DNA from: Sipunculus nudus
Taxonomy: Eukaryota; Annelida; Sipuncula; Golfingiida; Sipunculidae
NCBI GenBank assembly: GCA_026874595.1
Contig: CM049307.1
Location: 37,924,862-37,988,861 of the forward strand
Length of the DNA: 64,000 bases
Direction: 5' to 3'
Below, piece after piece: positions 11,925 through 25,509 of the stretch. Within the stretch, counting starts at the first letter, position 1, and every line of letters starts with the position of its first letter. Under the pieces are notes generated by a model that searched no databases, had not been told where the DNA came from, and worked only from the letters and a program-made list of their open reading frames with translations. Position numbers and translations under genes: made by a program.

Positions 11925-14900
11925 CTTAATACAATACAATCCAAGAGACATAATACAATCCAATTGACATAACATTCAATTGAAATAATACAATCAAGGG
12001 GACATGCAATCCAAGGGACACAATAAAATCCAAGAGAAATACAATCCAAGGGACAAAATACAATACAAGAGACATATAATCCAAAGGACAAAAAATAAAT
12101 CAAAGAACTTGATACAATCCAAGGACATTTTATAATCAAAGAATATAATACGATCAAAAAGGACATAATACAATCAAAGGACATAATACAATCCAAGGAA
12201 CCTAATACAATCCAAGGACATAAACAATCCAAACCAAAATACAATCCAAGGACATAAACAATCCAAACCAAAGGACATAATAAAATCAACGGTTATAATA
12301 CAATCAAGGGAACATAAATAAATCAAAGGACCTAATACAATCCAAGGACATAATATATTCCAAGGACTTAATGCAATCCAAAGACATTAAGTAATCCAAG
12401 GGCAAAATATAATCCAAGGACGTAATACAGTCCAAGGACATAATACAATCCAAGAAGCATAATACAAGATAAGGGAAATAAAGTAATCCAAGGACATAAT
12501 ACAATCTAGGGGCATAAAACAATCCGAGGAACATAATACAATTCAAGGACATAATATTATCCAATGAAAACAATACAACCCAAGAAACATAATCAAACAA
12601 AGACACATAAGACAATCCAGGGACATGAAGCCATCTAAGGGCATAATTTTATCCAAGAACTTGATACAATCCAAGACATAATATAATCAAAGAATATAAT
12701 ACGATTAAAGGGACATAATACAATCAAAGGACATAATACAATCCAAGGAACATAATACAATCCATGGACATAAACAATCCAAGAAGATAATTCCACCCAA
12801 GGGAATAATATAATCCAAGAACTTGATACAATCCAAGGACATAATATAATCAAAGAATATAATAAAATCAAAGGTTACAATACAATCAATGGTACATAAA
12901 TCAATCAAAAGGCCCAATACAATCCGAAGACATAATATAATCCAAGAACATTAAATAATCCAAGAGCAAAATATAATCCAAGAACGTAATACAGTCCAAG
13001 GACATAATACAATCCAAGAAACATAATACAATCCAAGGGAAATAAAGTAATCCAAGGACATAATACAATCCAAGGACATTAAGTAACAAAGGCAAAATAT
13101 AATCCAAGAACGTAATACAGTCCAAGGACATAATACAATCCAAGAAACATAATACAATCCAAGGGAAATAAAGTAATCCAAGGACAAAATACAATCCAAG
13201 GATATAATTTGATTCAAGGACATAATACAATCCAAGGACATAATCCAATCCAAGAACAAAATACAATCCTAGAACATAATAAAATCGAAGAACATATTAC
13301 AATCCAGGGACAAAATACAATCCAAGGGCATAATACAACCCAAGAACATAATATCATCAAAGGCCCAATATACAATCTAAAGAATATAGTACAATTCACG
13401 GATATAATACAATCCAACGAACATAATACAACCAAAAAATCAGTCAAATACAGTCAAAGGGACATAATACAATCAAAGGACATTATACAATCCAACGAAC
13501 ATAATACAATCCGAGGACATAATCAATCCAAGAATTTAATTCCACCCAAGGACATAACATAATCAAAGGTTATAATACAATCAAGGGTACATAATGCCAT
13601 CAAAGGACCTAATACGCTCCAAGGACATAATACAATCCAAGGACATTGTATATTCCAAGGAAGACAAAACAATCCAAGGGATACAATATAATCAAAAGGC
13701 CATTATACAAAGGCCAATAATCAAACAAACATAATACAACCCAAGGTACATAATACAATCAAAGGCACATAGTACAATTTAAGGACATAATACAATTCAA
13801 GGACATGATACAATCCAAGGACATAATTTAATCCAAGAACTTAATACAATCAAAGGGACATAACACAATCCAAGGACATAATTTAATCGAAGTATATAAT
13901 CCAATAAAAAGGACATGATGCAATCCAAAGAACATTATACAATCCAAGGATTTCATACGATCCAAGGACATAAAGTAATCCAAGGGCAAAATATAATCCA
14001 ATGACATAATACAATCGAAGAAAATTAATACAATCCAAGGGACATAAAGTAATCCAAAGACATAATTAAATCCAAGGACATAATCGGATTCATGGACATA
14101 ATACAATCCAAGGAACATAATAAAATCGAGGAACATTTTATAATCCAGGGACAAAATACAATCTAAGGGAAATAATACAATCCAACGAACATAATACAAC
14201 CCAAGGAACATAATACAATACAAGGACGTAAAGCAATCGAAGGGCGAATATAATCCGAGAACTTAATATAAACAAAGGTTATAAATCAAACCAAGGACAT
14301 AAAACAATCCAAGGACATATACCAATCCAAGGAAAAAACATTACACATGAACTTAGTACAATCCAAGGACATGATTCAATTAAAGGTATAATATAATCCA
14401 AGCAACATTATAAAATCGAAAAACATATTATAATCCAAGGACAAAATACAACCCAAGGACATAATACAATCCAAGAACATAATATCATTCAAGGAACAAT
14501 ATACAATCCAAAGAATATCGTACGATCCAAGAACATAATACAATCCAAAGAACACAATACAATCCAAGGACATAAAACAATCCAAGGGAAATAATACAGT
14601 CCAACGAACATAATACAACCCAAGGAACATAATACAATACAAGGACATAAAGCAGTCGAAGGGCGAATATAATCCGAGAACTTAATATAAACAAAGGTTA
14701 TAAAACAAACCAAGGACATAAAACAATCCAAGGACATATACCAATCCAAGGAAAAACATTACACATGAACTTAATACAATCCAAGGACATGATTCAATTA
14801 AAGGTATAATATAATCCAAGCAACATAATAAAATCGAAAAACATATTATAATCCAAGGACAAAATACAACCCAAGGACATAATACAATCCAAGAACATAA

Positions 14901-16685
14901 TATCATTCAAGGAACAATATACAATCCAAAGAATATCGTACGATCCAAGAACATAATACAATCCAAAGAACACAATACAATCCAAGGACATAAAACAATC
15001 CAAGGGAAATAATACAGTCCAACAAACATAATACAACCCAAGGAACATAATACAATACAAGGACATAAAGCAATCCAAGGGCAAATATAACCCGAGAACT
15101 TAATATAAACAAAGGTTATAAAACAAACCAAGGACATAAAACAATCCAAGGACATATACCAATCCAAGGAAAAACATTACACAAGAACTTAATACAATCC
15201 AAGGACATGATTCAATTAAAGGTATAATATAATCCAAGCAACATAATAAAATCGAAAAACATATTATAATCCAAGGACAAAATACAACCCAATGACATAA
15301 TACAATCCAAGAACATAATATCATTCAAGGAACAATATACAATCCAAAGAATATCGTACGATCCAAGAACATAATACAATCCAAAGAACACAATACAATC
15401 CAAGGACATAAAACAATCCAAGGGAAATAATACAGTCCAACGAACATAATACAACCCAAGGAACATAATACAATACAAGGACATAAAGCAATCCAAGGGC
15501 AAATATAACCCGAGAACTTAATATAAACCAAGGACATAAAACAATTCAAGGACATAACACAATCCAAGGACATATACCAATCCAAGGAAAAAACATTACA
15601 CAAGAACTTAATACAATCCAAGGGATATAATAACATCAAAGAGATATAATACAATCCAAGGAACATAATACATTCTACGGACAATATAATCAAAGGATAT
15701 AATAAAATCATAGGGGCACAATGCAATCAAGGGAACATAATACAATCCGAGGATTTAATACAATCCAAGACATTATACAACCCAGGGACACAATAAATTT
15801 CAAGGACGTAGTACACTCCAACGAACATAATACAATCCAAGGACATAAAGCAATACAAAGGCATAATATAATAAAAGGAATATAATACAATCCAAGGACT
15901 TCAAGCGATTCAAGGTCACAACATAATCCAGGATCTCAATACAATCCAAGGACATAATACATTCCAAGTAATATACATGTAATATAATTAAAGAGACATA
16001 ATACAATCCAACGAACACAATACAACCCAAGAAACATAATACAATCTAAGGGACATACATTCCAAAGAATATAGTACCATCTAAGGACATAATACAATCC
16101 AAAGACATAATACAATCCGAAGGATATAATACCATTCAAGGAAATAATACAATCCTACGAACACTATAAAGTTAAAGGGACATAATACAATCCAAGGGAC
16201 ATTAATCAATCCACGGACATGATACAATCCAAAGTATTCAAGAAATTCCAAGGGACATAATACGATCAAGGAGACGTAATACAATCCGAGCATAATACAT
16301 TCCACGGACAATATAATCAAAGGATATAATAAAATCAAAGGGACATAGTGCAATCCAAGGAACATAATACAAGCCGAGGATTTAATACAATCCAAGGACA
16401 TAATACGACCCGAGGAACATAAAACAATCCAAGGACATGATACAATCCAAAAGACAAAAGACAGTCCAAGGACACAATAAATTCCAAGGACGTAATACAA
16501 TCCAAAGAAAACAATAAAATCCAAGGACATAAAGCAATCCAAAGGCATAATATAATCTTAGAAACACAAAACAGTCCAAGGACATAAAGCAATCCAAAGT
16601 CATAATATAATCCAAGAACTTAATACAATCCAAGGACATAATACAATCCAAGGAACATAATATAATTAAAGAGACATGATACGAT
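11925..16685. repeat. 18-bp satellite array with 418-bp higher-order repeat
   Basis: About 4.7 kb is built from variants of AATACAATCCAAGGACAT, with length variants around 18-20 bp and frequent 'aagg(g/a)acataatacaatc' joins. Between 14223 and about 15610 the array has a higher-order period of 418 bp. Near-identical blocks start at 14223, 14641, 15059 and 15477, giving three full copies and a partial fourth. On the minus strand the unit reads ATG TCC TTG GAT TGT ATT (MSLDCI), which explains the many 60-163 aa ORFs. These repeat in register and are by-products of an 18-bp (3n) unit, not genes. Edge copies are more degenerate. Confidence 0.95.
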
Positions 16686-16689
16686 CATT

Positions 16690-19600
16690 TTTCCGCAGAT
16701 CCTTGATTTAAAATAATAACTGAAGCCGATGACAGTATACCGCTGACTGATTTCACGATTACGATATATGATACATGAGCTGACATATTTTTATTAGATG
16801 TTCAATATGACTTGAGTCTGTTTAATAAATTAAATATGTGGTTTAGCAAAGTACCTGGGACCTATAAGCCTACTCATATTAAATATTAGGTCGAATTTTG
16901 CTCCCTCTGAATTTTCGCTTCAAAATCGATGAAGTTTATACGCCGAAAGAAGTGGGCCTAAATACAGTTGTTACAATTAACCATAACGGTTACCATAGTA
17001 ACAAATAGATAATCCTGTGCTATGTCGCCTAGCTGACTCATGTCACCTTATTGCAACAGACCCCTGGAGATCTATATATATATATACATTCAACAAATTA
17101 ATTTTATTGCAAAAGGCTTAGTAAGATCTTTCAGCTGTGAAATGTCACAGCTGATCAAGTATTTAGGCATATCATTTTGCACGGTTACTTTATTGATCAA
17201 TCAGAAAATAGACAATCAACATAGATATATAGTATACCTAAATTTTGCTAATATATGCTCAAATACATTTAATGTGGAAATGTGGTATAATTTATTTCAA
17301 ACAATGTACGTTAATACTTCGTAACATCTGCTATTTGTGAGTTATTGAAAAAAATAAGTGTTAATCCTATTACAGTAATTAGTTAGTTAATTAACAATTA
17401 TCTCTTGGGATGTTTTAGAATTTCATCTCTAGACCTTTGTTACAAGAAAACCATTTCTGTTGCAATTTGTTCCGGGTTTGGCTTAAAAATCAAGTAAAAT
17501 GACTTGACTTATATGAGCCAGATACAGGAGACCTATTTCACTAGGAAGCAATATAAAATGTATACCTATCTACACAATTTAAAATATACTTTAAGTGAGC
17601 AAATTTGCCGACACAGTTTCCTTCAGACATTATACCGATGGACAAGTTGTGGCATTCCTGAATTTGTGTAAATAGTTTGCACAATAATCACTAGATGTCG
17701 CTAAAGCACGGGCGGAGTAGAAATGTGTTATCACGAACAATCCTTCTGTATTCCTCAGATTTCTTTAAACACAATATGCCCAATCTGGTCATTCTGCCAA
17801 TACACAAATTGCCCACATTTTAATATTTTAAGAACAAGAGTAAGATTTTCACACAAAAATATCACTTGAATGTTGTTCAGCTTAAAGGTATTGCAGAACA
17901 CCACAGAAGAAAAATAAGCCTGTAGCCTATATACTTATGTCGCTGATACAATTACTCCGGTTTCTATAATTATCAGCTTTAGTTCCAATATTTTTGCATT
18001 GGTGGTTACGGTTTAGGTTGAATTATGCTTTTTAAAAGATTTTATAGAGGTAATCCATTGTTTTAATTCCGACTGCACTAATTCTTAGCGGAAGCATGTG
18101 TAGCCCTATTTGTAGCTCCATCTCAGTTTGGGAGTACCTGATAAGGCAGTAACACTCGCTTCCTGCATTTCGTTATATATCTTGGTGTAAGGCTGGTGTC
18201 ATCCAGGCCCGGTGTCTTCCGAACCTGCTTTTATTCCGTTTGTAATCAATCCCATATCAAGTATAAGTTTCCGGCACCTGGCAAAACGGCACACTGAACT
18301 GGCAGTACCAATTAATGCCGTGTAGTCTGCCGGAAATCACGGGAAAATGAAGGTGTAAACCTAAAATTGCAGTTTCTGATGATTCACCAATTATGATGAT
18401 ATTATGGTGGTATTATGATAGGTAGACTTCAGCAAGTTATGGATATTCTCCTGTAGAAACTCCTGTACTGTGACTGCGATCTCAATTTAAGTTCCTTTTA
18501 ATATTTTAAAGGGGAGTGTTCTTTTTTTGCGCATATCTGCTTTGTGGGCTCCCAGTACCCGGGCGGAATGTGACTATCCGTCCGAACAGCAAAGTCCGAA
18601 TATTCATTTAACCGATTTTACACCCAGGCCACACAGAAAAGCCTTCGTTGATATGTTGCAATAACTGGTACCTCCCCTTGCCTCGAACATTAAAAGAATA
18701 TACCATAAAAGCTATCACTGGAAGTAGAAAAAACTTTGTGTTGTTCAGATGCACCATTTCAAACCAAGTATAATCTTTGTGTCCTTCCTGCAATCTGACA
18801 AATATCAATTAATTATTATCTCAGTTGTCTGGACTGGTAGATAAAAATATAAATTCGCCCTTTTCCCCAGTATTTCTTCGTACATTTTTTTTCAGTGTTC
18901 TAAGGTACACTGAATTATACATGATTCTGGTATAAAATGGTTTAATTCTTCTATTTTGATATTTAAGTGATACATTTTGAAGTTATTTTGTGTAATTCCA
19001 TTTTAATTCATTCAAATGCTGTCATATTTCATCTTCAACAAATTCCCACGCCGCGCCATTACCAGTCATGTCTGTCAATGTCGGCAGATGGCGCTTTGAA
19101 CCATGAGGCCGAATGGATCGTTAACTCCGCTCGGTACTCTTTACATCAAAACAATATTTAATATTCGGGCAAATAAAAGTGAGTGCATGTAAACGGAAGT
19201 ACACGAAGACATGACTGATGCCTGATGGTGTTGTTAGAAGACTGTTGATGTGAATGTAATTTTGAGCAATAACCAGGTGAGATCAGGGTCCTGGCCGCTT
19301 ATGTTCTTAAAAACTCAGAAGCGCTGCCTGTTAACATCGGTTAGGATTTGGTTTGAGTGATGGACGCGGTCACATTAATGCGTTACTGTACTAACATGAC
19401 AACACTGTTCAGCAAATTTAAAACTGCTGGCAGTCCTGTTTTGTTAAATTACAAACCACATTTGTGCTTTAGTCAAAGAGTAACCATGGTAACCATTGTG
19501 ATGTCATGAGCTTGTTCAGTGATGATCCTGTGACTTTCAGTATTACTACTAATAATTTGAAATTAATTCTTTAACTAACGTTAGATATCTGCATTTCAAG

Positions 19601-20350
19601 GACTACAAGCCTCCCCCATGTTTGCATTCACTAATTTAGCCCATATATATTATATGCCCAGGTTCATTCTTGCATTATTAATTGAACATTTTGTGAATAT
19701 TCATTGATGACATTCCTGAAACCATTCCATGTGCTGGATCCACACAATTCTTAAACCTTCTGCATTGACTCATTCTGGAAATGCCCTGAACATTTCATAA
19801 GATACCATTGATGATTGCATGAATGATAATGTGAACAAACATATAGACGGGGAAGATACATACCCTCCAGGTGTTAATGATTGTTGCTTGTGGATGGTCT
19901 GTTCCTGCAGTAAAATACTTCTGAGTGTGTTCAGAATCTGGTCTAGGTTTATGGATGTGCAAAATTTAAGACACCATCTCTGCTTTTTCTTCATGTTGAC
20001 TTCCCTGCTATCATACCATTTATGAATGAATATCAAGAATCATCTAATTAATCAAACCAGCAGCCTCATATTCTAACCATCAAGTAACTCAGCTATGGGA
20101 GAGGAAATACTGAATGGGGTGATTTATTTTTTATCTTTAGTTGTTCAGTGCTGTCCACTGAGTAACCACAGAACTATTTCATTGTTTTTACATTAATTTA
20201 ACATGTAACACAAGGTAGGGGCTACTGTCCCAACATACTTGCTCTTTCAGGTAATCCAGGTTCCTGAGCTAAATTGTCCATGAAATGACCAGGTATAAGT
20301 ATTGGGAGAAACAAAATGCCCTTCCAATCAATGTGCTGAATTTAATAGTT
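16690..20350. other. Intergenic DNA, no confident gene
   Basis: I see no exon with supporting homology. The sequence is moderately AT-rich. A GC-richer segment at about 19040-19140 lies upstream of the Josephin gene and is listed separately as a possible leader. Confidence 0.45.
19030..19280 (+). promoter_or_regulatory. Possible JOSD promoter/first untranslated exon
   Basis: The JOSD coding exon begins with untranslated sequence after an acceptor (ttattccag, ending 22326), so a separate upstream leader exon is needed. This segment is GC-richer than its surroundings and contains 'ggcagatggcgctttg', which resembles a YY1-type AAGATGGCG core. It ends at a good donor, 'aataaccag|gtgagat', near 19280. 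The link to JOSD is inferred from position and splice-site quality only. Confidence 0.25.
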
Positions 20351-20353
20351 TTC

Positions 20354-20980
20354 AGCTCAGCTGACTAAAAGTCATCTGAGCTATAGGCGTGGTCTATTGT
20401 TTGTCGTTCGTCCGTCTGTCTGTCTGTCCGTAGATGTGGCATGTTTTGAAACCGTAAGACCTAGGAATCCAAAATTCGGCTTAATGTTAGATGTCCCCAA
20501 GATATCCTACCAAGCCGAAAACTGGGTCTTTGCGACTTTGTTCCTTTGAAAAATTAAGGAAAAACCTCAATTTTTTTAAAAACCTATTTTCACACTTCAG
20601 GACTGCCTAATATCAAAACCACTCATCTGTTTTCCTCATATTTACAATAAATATTCCTCTATATAGTTCTTATGTACATGCCAGAAGTTAAGTCTGTTAA
20701 GTATAATTTCTATAAGTTATGGGCCCAAACATAATGGACTTTGTAAAAAATCAGGAAAAATATTTACTCACTTAACATGAAAAATTTTGAAACTAGAGTC
20801 TATTTTCCCAAGTATATAATTATGTTTAATTAAGATTCAATTGTTTACCCAAAATTAGATCTGAATTTTGTAAATTTTTTAAGTTAAGTTAAAGTTTTAT
20901 TAGCATAAAAATAAATCAGTCCCTTTAATTTTGCCCAACTTTGACCATGGCATGTTTTTTTCTTGTAAGTACCATTGATT
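20354..20980 (+). repeat. Dispersed repeat with terminal hairpin, inverted copy 1
   Basis: The start folds as an imperfect palindrome: AGCTCAGCTGACT, a short A-rich loop, then AGTCATCTGAGCT. The whole segment is the reverse complement, with divergence, of 40268-40899. Shared landmarks include 'ttatgggcccaaacataatg', 'aggactgcctaatatcaaaa' and 'aactttgaccatggcatg'. No coding capacity or conventional terminal inverted repeats are seen. The class is uncertain. Confidence 0.75.
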
Positions 20981-22176
20981 TAATTTTCACAGCATGTAAA
21001 CATTTAATTTGTTTAAATCTGAAATTTGAAAATAAAAGCTTGAAAATGAGGCTAGTTATTGATTTTTTTCTTGAGGCTCTATTGTAGTCATTTGCTTTGA
21101 TTACAGATTACAGATGCAGGGTCCCACTCCAGGTCACTGGAAGTCAGCTATGCCAGGGTTTCTGATTTGTTACAGTCACTTGGGGAGATCCCCTGCTGCG
21201 ACAGGTGTACAGTTATTCTCATATCACCACACCGATCCCCACACCCCATCCCACCAAGTGTTATGCAGTAATTGTTATTTTTGTTTTCACTGTGTCTCCT
21301 TAATTGTAATGCTGTTTCCACTCCAATATACAAAAACTTTCCTTGTAAAAGTAATTCAAGGTGTAATCCAGAAGATGCCATGTTGTGTTAATGTAGCACT
21401 TTTAAAGGAATCAATTTTCTTTTAAATGATTTTAACAAATATAATTAAACCCATCAGTATGCTTAAATTTATAAATTATGAAGCACATGATGGATAAATC
21501 AAGACAATTTAAAATTGTGAATTCTAAATCAAGTATAATTTTTAGAGATTTATTGTTTTGCAGATTTAAAAGATATATGTTTGTGGTAAAAAATAAACAT
21601 TTGTATGCATGATGTGGAGTTATCTGACAAGATTGAGATTTATGATGATGCAATTGATAATTATGAATCAACTTTAATATTCAGATATATATGTTATATT
21701 GGAAATGTATAGAAATATAAACTTATAAAAAAAAATTGATGTGATAAAAAAACGAGGATCTAATACAAACATTTGTTCAATATTTTCCTGCCTCAGCAGA
21801 ATTGGAGATCAGGCTTTGTTTGCCCTGTATGTATGTTGTTACTTAGTTATATTTCAACTGTATACATTTCATAAAATAAAAAAAAATGATATATGTAATA
21901 ATATATATTATACAAAAAAATAGATTCAATTGAAAAAATGTGTAAACTACTGAAATGTCAACAGTTAATCAAAAAGCCAACTAATGATCATGGTAATAGT
22001 ACAGATCATTTGTTCATAAACTGCTCAAATGCTTCAGTTTCAACATTAGGAAACACATGGTCAGGTCATCAATACAAACCAATCATATAAACCAACCATG
22101 GCCTATATTTACTCTTCCTCTTACACGTTATCTCTAATTTGATATTATTTTAGATTTTTCCCTTCAAGGTCAACTT

Positions 22177-22215
22177 CAGCTGAGCACAGTGACCCATGGG
22201 TCCCTTGTTTGGTAG
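22177..22215 (-). repeat. Short repeat with GACCCATGGGTC palindrome
   Basis: 'cagctgagcacagtgaccca' followed by 'tgggtcccttgtttggtag' matches segments near 35708, 60545 and 63880. It looks like the end of a dispersed element and lies about 110 bp upstream of the JOSD leader-exon acceptor. Confidence 0.55.
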
Positions 22216-22326
22216 TATTATCAAGGAAACAGAAATGTATATGACACCCATTTAGCATGTTTTAAAAGTAGACTGGAGTCTGAACATGTATCTTTGGCTT
22301 ATATCATAGTTGTCGTTTTATTCCAG

Positions 22327-22707
22327 ACGTGGAGGTCTGTAGAAATCAGGACTACAACAAGCGTATGGTTGTTCTGATGTGACAGTGCCTGTCATCTTTC
22401 TTCAGTGTATTGTGGACAAGCAAAACAAAAGAAGCAGAGAGCAAGAGACTTTAACACCAGCTTGTGTCACTCTGGCTGCTGATGCGATGGAGTGAATGGG
22501 ATAAGAGAGGATGAAGCCACGAGTTGCACTAAATGATCATCAAACCATGTCATGTATGAAGACGGAGAGCCACACAGTGGGTACAGAGGTGGAGGGGTTG
22601 TACCACGAGAAACAAGTCAAGGAGCTTTGTGCCCTGCATGCACTTAATAACCTGTTCCAACAGAAACAGGCTTTCACCAAAAAGGATTTTGATGCAATAT
22701 GTCTCAG
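22327..22707 (+). CDS. JOSD1: JOSD exon with 5' leader and first coding segment (CDS 22511-22707)
   Basis: The acceptor 'gttttattccag' ends at 22326 and the donor 'ctcag|gtaggc' follows 22707. The first 184 nt are untranslated. Coding begins at ATG 22511 and yields 65 codons plus two bases, including the catalytic cysteine. Met13 and Met16 offer alternative starts, and the residues before the Josephin core are not expected to be conserved. Confidence 0.85.
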
Positions 22708-25330
22708 GTAGGCTGCTTCTGGTCAGCTTTATCCATCTGTCTGTCTGTGAATGTTTTCATATGCAAAGAAATATCTTAATATCCCCGATGGTTTTCATTT
22801 CTAATCAACCTGGACTATTTTTTTATATATGCTTACCTAACTTGTTTTGTTCTTACTTGATTTTCTTTATTGATTACTTTTAAAATTTTATAAACTTTAA
22901 CGTTCATGTACACAGGTATTCATACGCTCCCGAGGCAGCGGAAATCTTGTGCTTCTAAAGAAGCAACCGATTTTCATGCTGCTAGCTTTGAACATTTATG
23001 ATATATTTAGACACCAGGTGGCGGTTTGTTGTCCGCTGAAAAAAACGTGCGTATGATGTGACAAGCCCATAGCTGCGCTTCAAGCGCCGTTTGATGACAG
23101 TTTACAGTCGAATTTTAATTGCTCCCTCTGCATTCTCGTATCATCGATGGATTCGATTCTGACAGTATGACTGTGTTAGCGTTGCCATGCATCTGTTGTC
23201 TGCAGAACTGAAACCAGCTAGCGAGGTGTGCATGCAGCCTTTGTTGTTGGGTTTCGTTTGAATTACAGCTCACCGGCCGGGCATCCTATGTGCCCAAGGC
23301 CCTATGCAAACCGTGTCTGGGGCAATTCTCTCTGAGCCTGTGGCCTGTTCAGACGTTTACCGGGGCTATGAGCTGTCACTCAAAATGAAATTAACATGAT
23401 TGGCTCCGTGTATTCCTCGCTTGGCTGTGTCTTCCAGCACAAGGTCTCATCTGATTGGGCAAAAATACAGTGCTCCCCTCTGGTGTAGCAATCCAGGATA
23501 TTAGGTCATAAAAAACAGCGCTTACCATATAGGTAGTAGGCCTATAGTTAAAGCGCTGTGTTAAGAGCATAAGGTATTCATAGTTTTGTGTTGTTTTACC
23601 TACACACATTTTTAAGTTTTAAATGAAATTTAAAATTTTGTATTGACTCAAAATTCAGTTTTATGCAAAATAGAAAAATGGTAGAGGAAAGACAAAAAAA
23701 TGGTTTTTAGATATTGTAATTTAGTTTGATATCAGCCCAGAAAACAATGGTTTCCTGTTACTGGGTGCTTAAAATAGTTATTACCAATAAAATAAGAATA
23801 AAAACATTATTTTAAATGTCAAATGAAAATTAATGATTTAAAAAAAAAATAATACCTTCAGAAAAGAAACACTGTACCAGGTTTAAAATGATGTATAGTA
23901 TATACAGTCTAATATGAATTTTAAATGTTTTGAATGATATTAGATGCACAGATGTTTGCCATGAATGGTACATGCATGATACTCATATGGCCAACAAGGT
24001 TTAAAAATGTATTTGTCACAGTGTGATAATTAAGTTACATGCATGTTGTTTACAAACACATTTTTAACCTTTACATCTGGGAAGTTTATCAGAAAAAAAA
24101 AATCAAATGTAAATTGAAACTTTGCATGTTAGTGTGCATTATGCCATTGTATAAACTATTAACAGTTTTATATATAACAGGAAAGTTAACATTTCAGGTT
24201 GTCTCCAAACAAGTTTTTGAATCCACATCGCAGTATCCTGGGTCTGGGGAACTATGACGTCAATGTGATAATGGCAGCTCTACAAGACAAGCAATGTGAT
24301 ACCATCTGGTTCGACAAGAGAAAGTATGACACTGTTTAAACAATGATTTTAACCAAACCTCTGGTGTATATATATTAAAAAATATGTTTCAAAAATTTCC
24401 AGAAATGTCCAGAGCATATATAAATTCACTTATATTTGGAAAATTTATGTATTTAGAATGGGTCAAAATGTTTTTGGATAATAAATTTGAGAGAGTAATT
24501 AATCGTTTTTATGATAATGGTGAATTGTTTGACTGGCACCACCCAAAGTGTGATGTGGCTCCATTTCAAATTAAATGTCTAGGAATTTTAAATGTAATAT
24601 TCTCTATAGCACAAGATTCTTAACTGTGTGTGAGACTCCATCCAATCAGATCTGTGTTGTCAAATATATGCACTTATCCAGCAACATACAAATGTGTTGT
24701 AAAATTTTATTTTAATTGATACCATTAGAGACAGAGTTTGAAATAGGAATACAATTGTGGGAAAAAGCAGGTTAGTCCAAAATCTTGCAAAAGAATTCTT
24801 ATCAGTTTTGATATAAAGACCCCTGAATTTAACAGAAATAATATAGATGGTATACCTTAAGAAATACATTTAATTTTCAGTTTTTGGGAGAGATTTTTAT
24901 ATATATCATATAGATTGGGTCTGTCTAATCCTTTTTATTAACATTAGTGTATGTGACATGTAAAATACATGTATTGTTAAATGTCTTTTTATTTCAAACT
25001 TAATTCAGTGTGTGATATTTTACTTTCAGAGACCTCAAGTCCCTTGTGCTTGAGAACATTAAAGGTTTCATCTTGAACATCCCATCGGAAATGAGATTTG
25101 GGGTTGTGAGGTTACCAATTCCACGAAAGCACTGGATATGTATCCGCTGTATAAACGGGCAATATTACAATTTTGATTCCAAGCTTGACTCTCCAGAGCT
25201 CATTGGGAAACCAGCTGATGTTATAAGTTACCTCCAGAGGGAGCTGCAGTCAAAAGAGAAGGAACTCTTATTGGTTGTTGATAAGGCGGTGTCTGATGCA
25301 GCGTCATGGCAACAAGATGCAACAAAATAG
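22511..25330 (+). CDS. JOSD1: Josephin-domain deubiquitinase, JOSD1/2-like (gene span, 3 coding exons)
   Basis: A cysteine protease of the Josephin family, which removes ubiquitin from substrates. The coding exons 22511-22707, 24198-24323 and 25030-25330 join in phase to give 207 aa; human JOSD1 is about 202 and JOSD2 about 188. The domain fills nearly the whole protein. The catalytic Cys40 sits in [11 protein letters not shown] with the oxyanion Gln35 before it. His142 is in KHWI and the third catalytic residue Asp157 in NFDSKL, and [12 protein letters not shown] is a family hallmark. 'YHEKQ' before the Cys is more like JOSD1 than JOSD2. Met13 (MSC..., as in vertebrate JOSD1) is an alternative start. 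There is no ataxin-3-type tail with ubiquitin-interacting motifs, so it is not ATXN3. Intron 1 holds a MULE-like insertion. The gene converges with the SNX29 homologue. Confidence 0.93.
22914..23580 (-). mobile_element. MULE-like non-autonomous DNA transposon, copy 2 (JOSD intron 1)
   Basis: The element spans 22923-23571 (649 bp) and is flanked by a perfect 9-bp target duplication, aggtattca (22914-22922 and 23572-23580). It begins TACGCTCC and ends GAGCATA, matching the ends of the 10137-10830 copy in inverted orientation. Across much of its length it is closely similar to copy 1; an 83-bp segment around 'gtgagctgtaattcaaacga' differs at about six positions. It lacks a transposase. Confidence 0.88.
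24198..24323 (+). CDS. JOSD1: JOSD coding exon 2
   Basis: The exon runs from acceptor 'aacatttcag' to donor 'gaaa|gtatga' (126 nt, enters after two bases of an Arg codon, leaves two bases). It encodes the segment with [20 protein letters not shown] and WFDKRK, diagnostic of the JOSD1/JOSD2 branch of Josephin proteins. Confidence 0.93.
25030..25330 (+). CDS. JOSD1: JOSD last coding exon
   Basis: The exon follows acceptor 'ttttactttcag' and runs 100 codons to a TAG at 25328-25330. It carries the catalytic His (KHWICIRC) and Asp (NFDSKL), and the LLLVVDKAV strand near the C-terminus. The terminal SWQQDATK ends about where JOSD proteins end. Confidence 0.93.
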
Positions 25331-25509
25331 TGTGATAAAGCATGCTGTGAGGTACTATCATGTGGTCATGTATTTGACTTGATTGAAAATATATTTTGTC
25401 CAGACAGACAGTGTATATTTTGTCTATTAGACCTCGTTGTCCTTAATAGATTAAGTCTGTCTTTGAGATATGACAGTCTATACATGTTGTAACAGTCCAT
25501 TGACCTTTT

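Noticed and set aside
11798-16651. Many minus-strand ORFs of 60-163 aa with CIMSLDY-like content
   Set aside because: They are readings of an 18-bp satellite whose length is a multiple of three; they recur at 418-bp spacing and have no start context, domain or codon structure of a gene.
11925-16685. CRISPR-like array
   Set aside because: The repeats are contiguous with no unique spacers, and the context is eukaryotic.
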